In this document: positions 24,613-37,904 of the stretch, piece by piece
Numbering within the stretch: the first letter of the stretch is position 1
Layout: the number at the start of each line of letters is the position of its first letter
NCBI GenBank assembly: GCA_965644295.1
Contig: CBFFRP010000165.1
Location: 1-64,000 of the forward strand
Direction of reading: 5' to 3'
Source: Paraphysomonas bandaiensis
Taxonomy: Eukaryota; Chrysophyceae
DNA: 64,000 nucleotides
Position numbers and translations under genes: made by a program
Notes under the pieces: generated by a model
Seen by the model: only the letters and a program-made list of their open reading frames with translations
Databases searched by the model: none
What the model was told of the DNA's origin: nothing

Positions 24613-27600
24613 ATGCACCCACTCCTCAAACTCCTCCAGAGACAGCTCTACTCTTTTCTGGGCAGCTGGTTGGGTTGCTGTATAGTTATATGCGGGATAT
24701 TCGCTGTCGTTATCGTATCTATCAACTCATTCGCTGGAAATCACTATAAGTAAGTACATTATATATAGAAATACACTGTATTCATGTTTACAGACTCAGA
24801 GGCCCTCAAAGATACGAAACTGATATTGACTTCAGTGACAATATCGGCAATATAAACTTAGAGAGATATTTAGCTTATGGACCTATAGATGCGGTGTATT
24901 CATGGGTTAACGGATCAGATCCTGTGTGGGCTGCTAAGAAGTCATACTGGGCAGCGAGGAGGTTTACCACGAATATGTCCTCATCTTACAACCACACAAA
25001 TTCAGATGATACCATCTCACATAATAGATTTCGTGACAGTGAAGAATTAAGATATTCTCTTCGTTCTCTTGAGAAAAATGCACCATGGCTTCGTCATGTG
25101 TATATTGTCACTGACAACCAGATCCCGTATTGGCTGAATGTGGAGAATAAACGTATTCGAGTTATATCTCATGCTGATATATTTCCAAACAAAAGCGACC
25201 TTCCAGTATTTAGCTCCCCAGCAATAGAATCTCATTTACATAGAATACCTGGTCTGTCCAAGAAATTTATATATTTTAATGATGATGTATTTCTGGGTGC
25301 CCCTACTTTGCCGGAGGATTTCTACTCGCTATCAGGAGCGCAACGACTATATACCGCATGGGATGTACCTAAGTGTGCCCCGGGATGCAGCGATAGCTGG
25401 ATTGGAGATGGATACTGCGATAAAGCATGCAACGTCAGCGCATGCAACTTTGATTTTCCAGATTGTGTTAATGCCACGACCACTAGCAGTCGCGGTGCTC
25501 GAGGCAGTGCTATGAATAGTAATAATAAAGAGTCCTTCTTCTGCGCTGCTGGATGCCCCGACTCCTGGTTAGGAGACAAGGTGTGTGACGCCAAATGCAA
25601 AAGTGCACAGTGCGGATGGGACGCAGGAGATTGTGGTGTTGAGCTAGTTGTTGAAGACTTCGGTGGGACTACTCTACTGACTAGGGGTGGTTGGAATGTT
25701 AGTGTGCTTAAACAGCATGGCCATGAGTCCCTGCGGGTAGGAGACTGGTCTGGGACGCCAACTCTATCCTCTGAGGAAGAGTACATTCCAGTTGCAGCCA
25801 GCGTCCCATATGGCTCATATGCCGCTTATTTTAACCTTTCCTATTTTCCGTGTGAGGCGTTGTCTTTCCACTCACAGCCTGTTGCTGGTTTTAACTCGGC
25901 CCGTTACAGCTATTCGGCAGCATTCTCTCCAACATGTGATGAAAGTAACATAGTATCCCCTTTCGGACCTTTAGGCGGAGGATCGGCATATGCTCGCACC
26001 AGAAGTAGCGAGGTTCCAAAGTGGACGAATTTCAGCTATGTTTCCGTGGAATATAGTGTTGCCTTCTCTGGTTTGCACAACGCTACTAGTTCTGGAAGTA
26101 ATGGTTCGAATACTGACCCACCTCCTCTGGTTTCTTATTCCGCCTTGTTGTTGAAGCACAACATGCTCATTGTTTTGCTTCGGGGACACGACAGTGAGTT
26201 TGCTCCGTTAGATTCCCTGTCTCCCCCTACTCAACCAGTGGATATTCGGTTTACTGTGAAGGGGTACAATGTTCTCACGGGAATAAATGTAACGGCCCTC
26301 TTTGCGTTGCGAATCACCCCTCCAGAGCCACCGAAACCTGATCTTTCTATCCCAAAAGGCATGAAAGCCATCGAAGGGTACACAGCATCATGCATCGACA
26401 TGCAAGCCGCTGAAGATAATAGTGCTGCAGGAATAGTTTACGTCGATAAAACTGCACACTTGAAGCAACCATTCCGTGTGAAAGCTGTGCGCCGTGATTC
26501 GCGCCTCTTTTCAAATGACTCTGCTCATTGGAATCAAGGGATTGTGTTGTCAGTGGCTGCCTTGCCGTTATCTTACTCAATGTTTAGTATGAATATATCA
26601 CAAGTGCGTGCACTTTCCACTGTAACTTTGCTCAATGGAACACGATTGGTTCATGAAGCTCCGCTGTGCGAGGTACTCGCCAAAGTTGACCACTCAACAA
26701 ATGGAAGAGTGGTGCACCGAACACACCTCAAGGAACGCCACGTATGTGACCCTTCTGTAAAGTTTGGGGAAGTAATGAACCCTTCTGGCCAGCAGCTTCT
26801 TGATGACAAAAACGAACCTGTTCTTATACTGTTACATGTTCCAATCCAGTGGCACTTAGCTCCGACGAATGACAGCGGGGTCGGCCACTACCTTTACGCT
26901 AAGTTAGAACTTTTTGCGGATGATAGTGATAGTCTTAATTCTGACCAAGCAACTAGAGATAGGGTGATGTGTGTTGGAGGGCTGTACAGATGGGGAGAGA
27001 ATCGCGCCTTGCAGACAAGGAATATCTCACTTATTCATTCGAATAATACTGTCGCTTTGAATGTCTCAAATGAAACTAGTAGCATAAACGCAACGAATGA
27101 TGTTACCTCTAAGAAAAATGAAACAAAGAAAATAGGTGATAGTGTTACTGATGAACCTCCCAAAGTGGATACTTACGCGTCCTCTTTGCGTCATGTGAAT
27201 CAGTTGTATCACGAGGTGCGAGTGTTTTTTACAGTCAATACGATATCTAACACGTTGAATGCAGGCATTCGGTGCGGAAAATAGAAAAGTACCTGCACAT
27301 ATGCCCCACATGATAGACAAGTAGGTAACAACGTTGCAAAAGTAGCTTGGTTATTGTGTTGTGTAGAGATGTTATGGAAGAGATGCAACAACGGTGGAAG
27401 GACGAGTGGGTTAAGACCTCCAAGCATCGCTTCAGGTAGAACTGTATTGTGCTCATTCTGATCTTACCTCATCGTATATTGTCTAGGTCTCCGACTGATA
27501 TGCAGTATGCCTTTGCATACTACTATTATGTCATCAATCGTAATAAAGCAATGTGAGTATTAGAGTTGTGTACTATTTTTAATTTCACTTGGAAACGGGA

Positions 27601-29512
27601 TGTAGTCTACCTGATATACTTCGTTTCATATCCATTGAAGTGGACACAGATGGTGATGGCTTTTTGAGCGAAAATGAACTTCTGACTTTAGCGTCCATGG
27701 TCTACCGGCGGTCACCGACAGGTTGGTATTGTTACAGGTCTCACTGCACAGTTATATTAATCCAATGCCATCAGAAAACGATTTTGAGGAGTTAAGGAAT
27801 TGCACTTTTGCAAACTACACATCTACACATGACGACACAGCTCTTGGTGCCAATGACAATCGAGGTGGAGTTATGAGTAATGAAACTATGAAAGATGTAG
27901 CCACTATACACTCGCGAAAAAGTGAGGAGTATGGAGTATATGATATTACTTACACGTTGCGTCGAGCTCCAGCAATTGAAGTTAGTGTATGTTTTGCTAA
28001 TAAATAATTCGCTAAGTGTTGTTGTGAAGGGCGTTGCAAACTGTTCGATTGTACGGGAAGGATTGCTGAAGCACATAAATTGGCCAGCCACGCATCACTT
28101 AGAATCAGATAAAGAAGTAGCATTTGAGATGATTGGTGACAACATCACTGCCACCATGCATCAGGTATACGCTTGATACATACCCAACATCTCTCTCTCA
28201 CTTTTTATAGTTGAATTCCATTCGTCATAGGAAGACGAAATTTGTCTGTGTTAACGACCAGATGAATGATCCTTCTCCGGAACTTCAAAATGCCCTTAGG
28301 GACTTCTTCCTTGCTTTTTTCCCGTTCCCTTCTCAGTTCGAATTGAAGGATGGTCGAATGAACCCAACACTGTATTATGATGAGTATGTAAAACTGCATT
28401 CTCCAAAGTCTAGTGTTTCCAACCGCGCTAGATATGACTACTACATTATGCGTGACTTATTAGTTGATATGGCACATCAATCTGTGAAAGTTGTCCGAGA
28501 GAGTGTACGATATGTGCATGAATGGTTCGAGGGTGATGCCCACCCGAAAACTGCTCTGAAGCACTGGGCCACAGGAGCACCACCACCCCCGCCGGGAGGG
28601 CTTCGCGTTTTTATCCCGTATTGGGTTCTTTGTTGCAGTCTGGTTGGGTTGGGTGGACTGTGGTGCGTTCGCCGATCTGTGCGGACTCGACGTCGCTCCG
28701 TTATAGAAAAGACCCAGCAGCATATACATCAACAGCGCGAAGACCCATGTCAAGTAGAATCGACTGTGAATTTGACAGACTCGCCGACAACTCGACTAAA
28801 GAGTGCGAGTGATGCAGATATTCCTTTAGTGAAAAGTGCTGCGATTGATTTTGATCGCCGGAGGTATTACCAGAGCCGCACAAGTAGTGCTGAAAACGAT
28901 GCTATGGATACAACCGGTGACAACGTGGGAGAGGAGGAGAGAAGAGGAGACCTACTGAACCAGCTGTGGAGGACTGCAGGATATGGTAGTACAGCTGGTA
29001 ATTATTTACCACCTTTATGATGTTAGACGTTTAATGTTTGAACTGAATAGCTTCGAGTGGAAGAAAGAGTCCTTTGCTTGCAAAGCATCTGAAGGAACAC
29101 AATAGCAGTGATGATGTGCCTGCTAGTGACCCCACCAAGAATTCAAATAGACAACAGTATTATCCCGATGACGATGATACCTATAGTATTAGTACACTAG
29201 GAATGGAAGGGTGGGAGGCGGAATTGAAGCCAACCGAAGAAGGAAGGGCCTACTCCAGTGATCGCATTACACAAACAACTAGGTGACATCAATGCGTTTG
29301 ATATCAGCTATACTTCGTAATCCATTCTGTACAGAAAAAAGAAAACTGTTCGTTGGGGTGGTGTCAGCACTGTTGGTGGAAAGAACGATAGCGTATCCAA
29401 GATGTTTAGAGGATTCAAAGATATAATGGTGAGAATTGTAGTACTTTATGCCAATATTAATGCTCTGCTCATTCTAATTTCACAGAATGAAAGTCTAAAG
29501 AAAAACTCTTAG
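24613..29512 (+). CDS. Stealth-family GlcNAc-1-phosphotransferase alpha/beta-type protein (GNPTAB-like)
   Basis: In animals the family member GNPTAB adds GlcNAc-1-phosphate to lysosomal enzymes in the Golgi. The start at 24613 is followed by a signal anchor at about residues 13-34. Exons 24613-24749, 24794-27215, 27265-27320, 27367-27435, 27487-27552 and 27606-27699 are in phase, and about seven more follow to the TAG at 29510-29512. Stealth regions are seen in order: CR1 IDAVYSWVNGSDP, CR2 around RDSEELRYSLRSLEKNAPW and YFNDDVFLG, two LNR/Notch repeats at about residues 240-273 and 297-327, CR3 HRFRSPTDMQYAFAYYYYV, an EF-hand-like loop DTDGDGFLSENEL, and CR4 TKFVCVNDQ...FFPFPSQFEL. A second membrane helix (FIPYWVLCCSLVGLGGLW) and a basic/acidic cytosolic tail end the protein. 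A 38-nt intron at 27700-27737 is likely. Whether it modifies lysosomal enzymes here is inferred. Confidence 0.88.
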
Positions 29513-29979
29513 AGGTATGAAGACGGGTAAAAATGCTTTCTATTCCATTGCTTATATCTTAGTAAGTACCATATATAGTATATATTTCTTCTTATGATAT
29601 TGCAATAACTAATTCAGCTTTGGGTTATAAATACTGTATTGCTACTACAGGTAGTTCTTTTAAATACGCTTTAGCCAGAAAGATTATGGCATAAATAATT
29701 AAAACGATAAAACTATGCACACTCTCAAACTCATTTTGGTGTCATTTAATTCCCCACTGTAACCTTTCACTTTAATAATACAATGAAAAATTACTTGCGA
29801 GTACTTGATCTTGTACGTTAGATGACTAGAAGAGGATAGTACACACGTACACACCACATGCAATACTCAAGTTATTGCGTGTAGAAATGTATAGACCAAT
29901 AATTATAGTCATTCGTTCAGACAAATATACAGCACTGTTACTATTGCAACGCTTTATATATATGATGATACTTCTACAT
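29513..29979. other. Non-coding interval between convergent genes
   Basis: AT-rich 3' flanks of the Stealth gene (+) and the alpha/beta hydrolase (-). Nothing recognisable. Confidence 0.4.
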
Positions 29980-31527
29980 CTAACTAGAGGAGAACGCCCA
30001 ATTCTGAAATTCTTCTGATTCAAAAAATGCTGTGCGATTATGGGCCATTCCCTTAATAATAGAATACGATACAAAGTGTCCCGTACTTGTATTCATAATC
30101 GAGTTGAGGTACTCCATGTATAGCATTCCTCGTTGTAAACGGTTGTTTCCCTGCAAGCCTGATTCGCAGGAATTAGACAAGAGATTATTCCTCGAATCAG
30201 GGTGTGTGTCGCAACACATATTTCCATTCATACTTGGAGTGCACTCACTACCGTAGACTGGAAAGCACTCTGCGTCATTCTTGTATCCCAATGCATTACA
30301 GTTACACATGTCTTTATCACCTATCACGAGTAATATAAATATATTACACATTCCACGAATACGAGCAGCGTACCTAACAAATATCTGACATCTTTTCTCA
30401 AAAAGTTTTCGGTATTAACAGCCACTGCCTGATTAGAAATTGATATTCACAACTTGTAGATTTATTATTGATGCACACGTACCGTGCGATTGTTGACAAA
30501 AGGAGCGAGGTAGGCATACCCCGACGAAGGGAATATCGATGTACCATATTTCCATGAGTTATAGCCGGGACACTCTTGGGTCTCGTTTAGTGCTGGAGCG
30601 CGATAGTTGCTACATACGGCGTCTGTATCCACACCCATATTTATAAATGGTCGGCAAGTGACGTCCGGCCTATGCTCAGAAAGGTAAAGATATGAAGACG
30701 GGTCACTCACAATAAATCGCACTCGGCCAAAACTATTGTCCGTAAGACCAATTGATGACGCCCATGCATATCGTTGCACCATTTGTGCACCTGCAGAGAA
30801 TCCAGAGACAGCAACGGATGAAAGAGAAGGGAATTGAGTGGTGTTCAATAGCAAAGACACTAGAGAATCTAAAATGTCAAATGATGAAATATACTTTGCT
30901 GGATGAGGAGAGTTATTTGCACCTTTATAACATATGAATTAATGTAAACTGTTGACACGTTAAATGTGAAAGAACCTTTCATCCAATTCGATGTGCTCCA
31001 ATAAACAGACACCGTGTCTGGATCTGTGTTGTTTCCCCATTCTTCACTTGTCAGTTGTGATTGTGCGAACAGAGGAGAGATAATAAGAGTATCATCACGT
31101 GGATATGTCGCTTTCATTGTCGAACAGAAGTATTCATCTGTGTGGACACCATCAGCACATGTATACATGACGGCTATAAACTACCGGCTCCTCTAGAGTA
31201 TCCATGCACAGATATTACTGCAGATCGTATCTTCGGCTGCACTGTCTGTAAATTATGAGATACATATAATGGTATGAAGACACCGCTGTAGGGAGCCGGA
31301 GAGACGCCGTAGGGGGAGGATACAGCGTAACTGTAGCGGTACTCCGGCGCTGTACAGTTAAAAGTTATATGTCTGAAGCTACTCAATACATTCGAAGTAA
31401 TCACACTGATAGAGCTATCAGTTACAGTATCTGATAGTTTGATGTGGAAGATAACTGACAACAGCCATAGCAGAGATATAGTGGTGATCCATGGCACTAA
31501 TGGGGGCAATGTTGCCCCCTCTGACAT
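29980..31527 (-). CDS. Secreted or membrane-anchored alpha/beta hydrolase
   Basis: The start at 31527 gives a hydrophobic segment (WITTISLLWLLSVIFHIKL) that could be a signal peptide or anchor. Splicing a 47-nt intron gives SVHGYSRGADEYFCSTMKAT, an oxyanion-hole HG motif followed by the xDEYF seen in secreted hydrolases. The nucleophile elbow is VSGFSAGAQMVQRYAW (G-x-S-x-G, near 30780). The block RYLLGDKDMCNC is a plausible acid-residue strand, and GMAHNRTAFFES supplies the catalytic His. Cysteine-rich loops and N-glycosylation sites fit a secreted enzyme. About six exons, stop at 29980-29982. It is divergent from the PX-J-domain gene. The exact substrate (ester, peptide or polymer) cannot be told. 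Confidence 0.75.
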
Positions 31528-32247
31528 GGGGGAGATGATAGGGAGTTACTTGAGTGCTGTTGGATGCATTGTGCGGTCTAGTTATAGCATTGTGTTGTAA
31601 TATACTGCACTGTGTATGCATGCATTAAGAGAACACCACTTGAGCATATACATGTACATACATACAGTATCTAGAGTTAGAATTTTCATGATTTTGGGAT
31701 AGAAAAGCCTGAAATTATTCCGGATATCCCCAATTTCAAGGATCAATAAACCCAAAAGCTTTAGAAAAGTGTAGATGAGGTTTGGACAATCCGGTCAACA
31801 TGTTATGAACCAATCAGTTCCTAATATCACTATATTATTGGTGAATTACATATCCGGTTCCCGACATATATCCGGGATACGGGTAGTGGAGAGTATGTGG
31901 ATGGTGTGGTCTAGCTATATGTATGGCATTGTACGTATAGTATGTACTGCTGTGTATGTATGTATATGTATATTACATATAAGAGTATACGTACATAATT
32001 TTGCTATGGATTTGCACGCACTTGTATGATATTATCATTAAACAGTCACCTACCACCGACACACTCAACTAAACCAAACCAATGAATGATTCTCTTATTC
32101 CACTCTCATAACCACTCCTCCATCTCTCAACACTCTCTCTGATAGTGTCCCTATCATATATATACATATATATATATATGAGCTGTGGCTATATGAGCAT
32201 TACATAAAGATCACACCCCTCACACCCCTCTATCAACACACTCAAAT
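31528..32247. promoter_or_regulatory. Divergent intergenic region, hydrolase (-) / PX-BAR-WW-J gene (+)
   Basis: About 720 bp with no coding exon. A run of alternating TA at about 32155-32180 lies 70-90 bp upstream of the PX-domain gene start and could supply a core promoter. No specific motif was recognised. Confidence 0.4.
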
Positions 32248-35200
32248 ATGAATAATGAAGTTGATAACGATAAGATCGAACAACTCCGTCAAAGATACAG
32301 ACGAGAGGCTCAGATCGCTGTAGATGACGCGAGAAACGCAGCCAGGGAAGAGACGACTAAAAAATATGAACATAAAATTAAAAATCTTGAAGATGAAGTA
32401 CGTCAATGGAAAGCAATTGTTGAAGCATTATCATCAGAGGAATCAGATGAGACGGATGATAATAGCAGTAAACACGTGTCTCTTGTCCGGTACATTATGG
32501 AACAGGTGAGTGTTTACCTTATCGTTAAGTGTGATCAGTTACGTTCATTTAGATATACCGGGAATTCAAAAGAGAATACTCCGATGGATCGGTGACATCT
32601 CAGGCTGTCACTACGCACATTAAAGTAAAATTTGAAATTATTTTTTCAGCGAAGCCTTATGTACTTTTTTCTTTCACAGAAATCGCTCATATCAACAACA
32701 GAGAAGCTATTGGAAAAGTTACCAAATCTAGTGCTGAAACTTGAAGTTCCCAGTAATAAATCTAAGAAAAAAGAAATGTCAAGTACATTTGGTATACATC
32801 GTCCGCCCTGTCTGCAGATAGTAGGAGGGAGGCCTCTAGCACTTGTACCATATGTGATGCTGACAATAGATGAACGACCATCCACTGGCGTATTCAACAA
32901 GGCCTATGTTGCTTACTGCATACAGACAAAAGTTTATGTCCCTGATGATGTGAATAATGCACGGCATCCATGCCCCCAGAAGCGATTTTTTGAATACCAG
33001 CAGTTCAGAAGGTATAGCGACTTTCTCACATTTCAATATCAGTTGCAACGCCTCTTTCCACGTTGCATTATCCCTCCTCTGCCTCCAAAAACCCCTGGGC
33101 CAAGGAATGACAAGATCAAAGGTGAGAAGCATACCGAAGCTCGACGGAGGCATTTGATCCTCTGGTTGCAATATGTACTGCTGCATAGTGGATTACAGCG
33201 TAGCCCTGTCACTCGCTCTTTTGTGACGACGGCTTCGTCCAACACATCGTCCTGGGAGGTGGATCCGCAACCAGATGGTGCATCGCATGGAGATGTAGAG
33301 AAGTCTGAAGCAACTAACGAGCAAGTAGGTGGGGAGGAGGAAGTTTTGTACGAAGGTGATTTCAAGAATAGTTCTCCCGGGAACCGCGCGAGCCTCCCGC
33401 CGGACACACTTTCGGAGCATGCGCGATACAAATGTCAACAGGAGATGCACAGTGTGACCAGGTCATACTCATCGATGCGTAGGTGAATAGTTGTGTGAAG
33501 AAGTGTTATGTAGTCGTGAACCTTTGATATCGTGTGGTGACTTTTTAATGTCATAGAGATTACAATCAGCTGAAGCCTAATATCCGGTCTGGTGTTGACG
33601 CCTGTAGAGCCCTTCTAGATGCGATGCGGGAAGTCGGACGTGCACACATTAAGTTTTCATCCTCTCTGTCCTCTCTGGCGGATGTAGAGGATGGGGAAGT
33701 TGAGAAAGCTGCTGCAACTGAGGTGCAACTCTGTACGGACCGATCCCTCTCTTTATTACATGGTGTGGTGTTTTCAATGTGTACTCATGTGCTAGAGCCG
33801 ATGCAATTCCTCGAAGTGGATTCAATGGCTGTCTCAAGCAATGTGATGCATACAGTGCATAAGACGAGCACAAAGAACTCCCGAAATTTCATAGATGCGC
33901 ATGCAGATCTGGTCAGGGAGTGGGGCATGTACCGCTCCATCCGTCATGACATGCTCACACGGTCACTGTTGAGTATGGCGCATAGTGCTCACGCAGAGGT
34001 ACGTCGACATTTTCAGTGTCTGTTATCTTTTTATGATTGCGTACAGTATGGTCGAATAGCCAGGCACTGGAGTGTTACGGCGACAGAAATTGAATCTCTT
34101 AACACCGCACATGCGTCGAGATCCAATGCAGTTAGTCGAGGTTGGAGCGGCCTGATGGAGAGAGAGCGCAAGGAGATGGCTGATGTCGTGCAGTCATTGA
34201 ATGATGCGTAAGTATTATCCAACCACGTATTGTGTACGCAATAATATTTTGTGGTACAGTCATGAAAAGAGGAAAGTGATGCAAGGTTCATTTTCATCGG
34301 CAGGTTTTCCGAATCATGCGTCTCAGCGCACTGATTCGGCTTCCAGAGAATCTCCAGAACTGCGACACACTGTGGCCTCCCGGCCTGTGATACCATCCGG
34401 CACGAGGCGAGATCCTACTGAAAGAGTGTTTTACCCTGTTGGGGGAGACTCCAATATTAGTCCAAGAGAAAGTTCCAGGGAGGTACATACCGAAGAATAC
34501 TCACAAGCTCAGGAGAGTCACTCCGAGCCTCATGATTCCCCTGCTGGATTCCCACAGGAGGAACCTGCGACTCCTCCGTCATCGAAGAAAAGTGGATGGA
34601 CAAGTTATTTCTGGCGGTCATCTTCCAAGAAGGGGCATGAGAAAGGGGCAGTTGGCACTTCCTCTGCCAATAAGGCACAAAGTCCCTCTGCTAGCACTGT
34701 GTCGCCATCCACCAACGCTGCTCCTGTATCCTTTTTATCGGACCGAGTGGAAACTGGGAAGGGCGATGATGAAGACGATGAAGAAAGCTTGGAAGACACA
34801 CCCATGAACAGAGCATATATGGAGCGACGTGAGAGAGAGCGCCGGCAGGCGGAGGAGAGGCAGCATAATGGTCTTAATTCCGCAGGAGGTTTAGGCGCTG
34901 GAGAGGAGAGACCGGAGGACATCCTCACTGGCGGTGATAAGCGAAACACCAGGCGGAGGGTGAAAGCAACCGTCACTGCCACGAGTGGAAGTACACAACG
35001 GAGGCCTAAGCACATTCCTTCGAAGGCATACTCAGGTACAAGTGCTTCGTCTACTCCTCGCAGTCAGGACGAGGTAATAAAGCCAGTGGTGGTGCCCCAA
35101 ATGCCTAAGCAACCTGCGCCATCCTCAGAAGGGTCTGGCAGGTGGTCACCCCCGCCATCCCGATCGCCGGCCCATCCTGTTTCTGGTAGAAAGGCCTATT

Positions 35201-36276
35201 CCATGCACTCAGAGGAAGCACTCAGAAGAAGTATGGTACCACCTGAATCAGAGTCACCTACGCAAACAAGAAAATCGAGTAGTTCAGCCGCCCAATATTC
35301 ATCTCCTTCTCCGGTTTTCATACCTCCTTCACAAACTCAGCCCCACGTGCAACCAGATGATATACCACCTAGTCCCTTAAGTCAATCGGCACCAGCGCAG
35401 TCTTTTGTGCCGTCTCGAACCCGTGCACAGTCCGATGCCGTGCCGGCTACCGGCCAGGCCGAGGCTTCTCGTCTCAGCCCACTGCCCGCTGGGTGGGAAG
35501 AGGTGAGAACTTGATGGTTTGGGATATTCAAAGAATGTGCACCTCATAGCTTTTATAGGTGCACACGGACGATGGAGGGACGTACTATTACCACCGCGTG
35601 ACAAGAATATCTAGGTGAGGTGACAGTGACTTTGTATTTGTCCATTACTGTCTTCTGTGTAGGTGGGAGAAACCTAGTGCAGAAGTAGCCGCTGCCGTTG
35701 AAAGTCGAATCAGTAGCTCACAAAAAAATATTGATGAGGCTGTTGAGGTATAGTTTGTTCTCTCTGGTCAACTTATTTGATGGAAGTGCAGAAAAAGCGA
35801 CGCGAGAGAGAAAAGCAGAGAGCATTAGAGGAACAAAGGTCAATTGCGGCCGAACAGCTGCATGGCACAGTGAAACAATATATCGTTACCTGGAAAACAA
35901 ACCCAACGAATGGCAAAGAGAAGCACATAGGAGAGCTTCTGACATCACTTCCTGGTTTATTGGGACCAGATGTGTGTCCACCAGGCACAGTAGGTTCTGC
36001 GCCTTTAGGGCTTATGTCGACACCAGTTGAGGTATATTAAACACTGTACAATGAAATTCCTTACTGGGCTATGTAGATAAAGAAAGCGTATATGAAAGCA
36101 GTTCGAGTGATTCATCCGGATAAACTTAGTGGTACGCTATTTAAGAACAATGTATTACGAGTTCTAAGTTCTACTGTGCAGCTACAATTGAATTGGAAAA
36201 ACGGCTTCTGGCGGAGGAAGCGTTTATATGCTTGAATCAAGTGTATGATGTGTATAGAAAAGCCCATGGGATTTGA
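32248..36276 (+). CDS. Sorting-nexin-like PX-BAR protein fused to WW and auxilin-type J domains
   Basis: Ten exons (32248-32505, 32553-32624, 32680-33482, 33557-34207, 34260-35502, 35559-35614, 35663-35747, 35792-36031, 36077-36131, 36182-36276) join with consistent phases to 1185 aa. An N-terminal coiled coil (about 1-75) precedes a PX domain (about 148-275) with RRYSDF at 220-225 and PPLPPKTPG near 250; PX domains bind phosphoinositides on endosomes. A long helical region (about 378-600) has the size and heptad look of a sorting-nexin BAR domain. A Ser/Pro-rich, probably disordered region of about 400 residues follows. Then comes a WW domain (about 1002-1033, LPAGWEE...YYYH...RWEKP). A Lys/Arg/Glu-rich helix leads to a C-terminal J-domain (about 1137-1185, IKKAYMKAVRVIHPDKLS) that matches auxilin/GAK. 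Auxilin recruits Hsp70 to uncoat clathrin. The BAR call is the least certain part. Confidence 0.85.
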
Positions 36277-37904
36277 TGTCGTCATATGTGGTAGTATAGC
36301 AGGAATAGTATGTTATTAGTGCGTGAAGTAGGCGTAATGTTCGTGTATATGCAAGGCACCTATATTTACCTCCTGGGAATCGTGGAGTTGTCGCTCATAG
36401 AATGTTTTCTTATAGAATAAAAGCTTATATCAACAAAATATTACCCTTTTGTAATTGGATATTATTTAGTAATGACTGGTTAAACTTTCAGTAGTCAGGG
36501 CAATTAACTGTTCTAATAATTCACTTATCCCCATTCTCTCAAAAAAATCTTTTTTTGACCTGTTTACCTGTTTGTCTCAACAGGGCGCTCATTTCAGCAC
36601 CGGGCAAATAGAGACATTCAACTTCAACATTTGGTTCAACAGAAGCTCACTTCTATCCTAATTATGATAATGACAGTCATATGTACGTGATTTCATTATA
36701 TTACACAATTATAGAGAAACCACAATCATGAGTTATATCATTAGACACTTCATGTTATATTCCATACTTCGACTGCTGTATAAGATCACAGTAGTGTGAT
36801 GGGGCACACCGTTTGGCGGTGTAGAATATGAACAGTCCAATATGTATATGGTATCTTCTGAAATTGCCTCATCTCTTGACAATCACGACGACTACAAACA
36901 ATTGTCGCCCTATCTTCTGTATACCTGTGGTTTAAAGCAGGTTTATAGAAGCAATGACTATAATATGACTATGTATGATAGCGCCTCTACACTATCATCT
37001 ATTATATGCTACCTATAATATGTGCCTACCGGTCATTTTGTAGTTTGATAACTATTCAGTCATTTGTTTATTATTATTGTATTCAAGTGTATAATATATA
37101 TATTGAGGTATAAGTGAATGTTGTGAATCTTAATATTGAGTCTTGTATGCAACACTCGGTTTTGAAGCCTAAGATCACTGAAAAGATGATGCGCTTGTTT
37201 ATCGAAACAAGAAAACAGAATAACATCAAACTTCTTATATATCAAAGTTTGACATAATATGAGAAGTATTAACTTAACAACAGAAGGTAACTTATACTCA
37301 ATGCTGAGAATTATAAATTATAATCAATATCTCTTATCATTCATCAATTTCATGTTGTCTCTACTACCACTCATTTCTCGTACGACGATCTTACTTCGTC
37401 ACTACAACTTGCATCGTCACTATATTCCGTTTTACCACTATATACTTATCGTCATTCATTCTCACAGTACGATTAACAAGACTACAACTGAATACTACTG
37501 TAATTTAAATACCTTATAACTACAGCTTTCAATTACTTTCATATAGCAGAACTCAACATTATAAACAGCCAGATATACAAGCTACCAAGTATCCTACAAC
37601 CTAAGCAGAATGTTGATATACATGACATATATGTGTATATTATTAAGTAAAGGCATGTTTGCTAATTTAGTACTCAGGATATTTAACTATTGAACAGTCA
37701 CTCAATTGTTGGATTTGCATTGAAGACCTGTATGCGGAATGAATATGAAAAAAAAAATATTTTAATTTAATTTTTGTCGTCGTATGGTGTAAGGTGTGTG
37801 TCAAAAATTTATTCCATCTGGACCAAATACCACATCATATACAAATATTTCGACATACTTTACTGTATCATTCAGTAACAGTAAACTAGAGCAAATTTAC
37901 CGAT
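36277..37904. other. Long AT-rich non-coding interval
   Basis: About 1.6 kb between the convergent PX-J gene (+) and glucokinase (-). The 86-codon open frame at 37259 is rich in I, L, Y and N and looks like AT-rich chance sequence. No repeat family member or RNA gene was recognised. Confidence 0.4.

Noticed and set aside
27722-27763. Other splice choices in the Stealth gene (16-nt or 26-nt introns)
   Set aside because: The 38-nt intron at 27700-27737 is phase 0 at both ends and keeps SLHSYINPMPSEND; the alternatives are shorter than any credible spliceosomal intron or break frame.
34605-35015. 136-codon minus-strand frame in the PX-BAR-WW-J gene
   Set aside because: Opposite the low-complexity Ser/Pro region; the plus strand has a complete splice model with domains.
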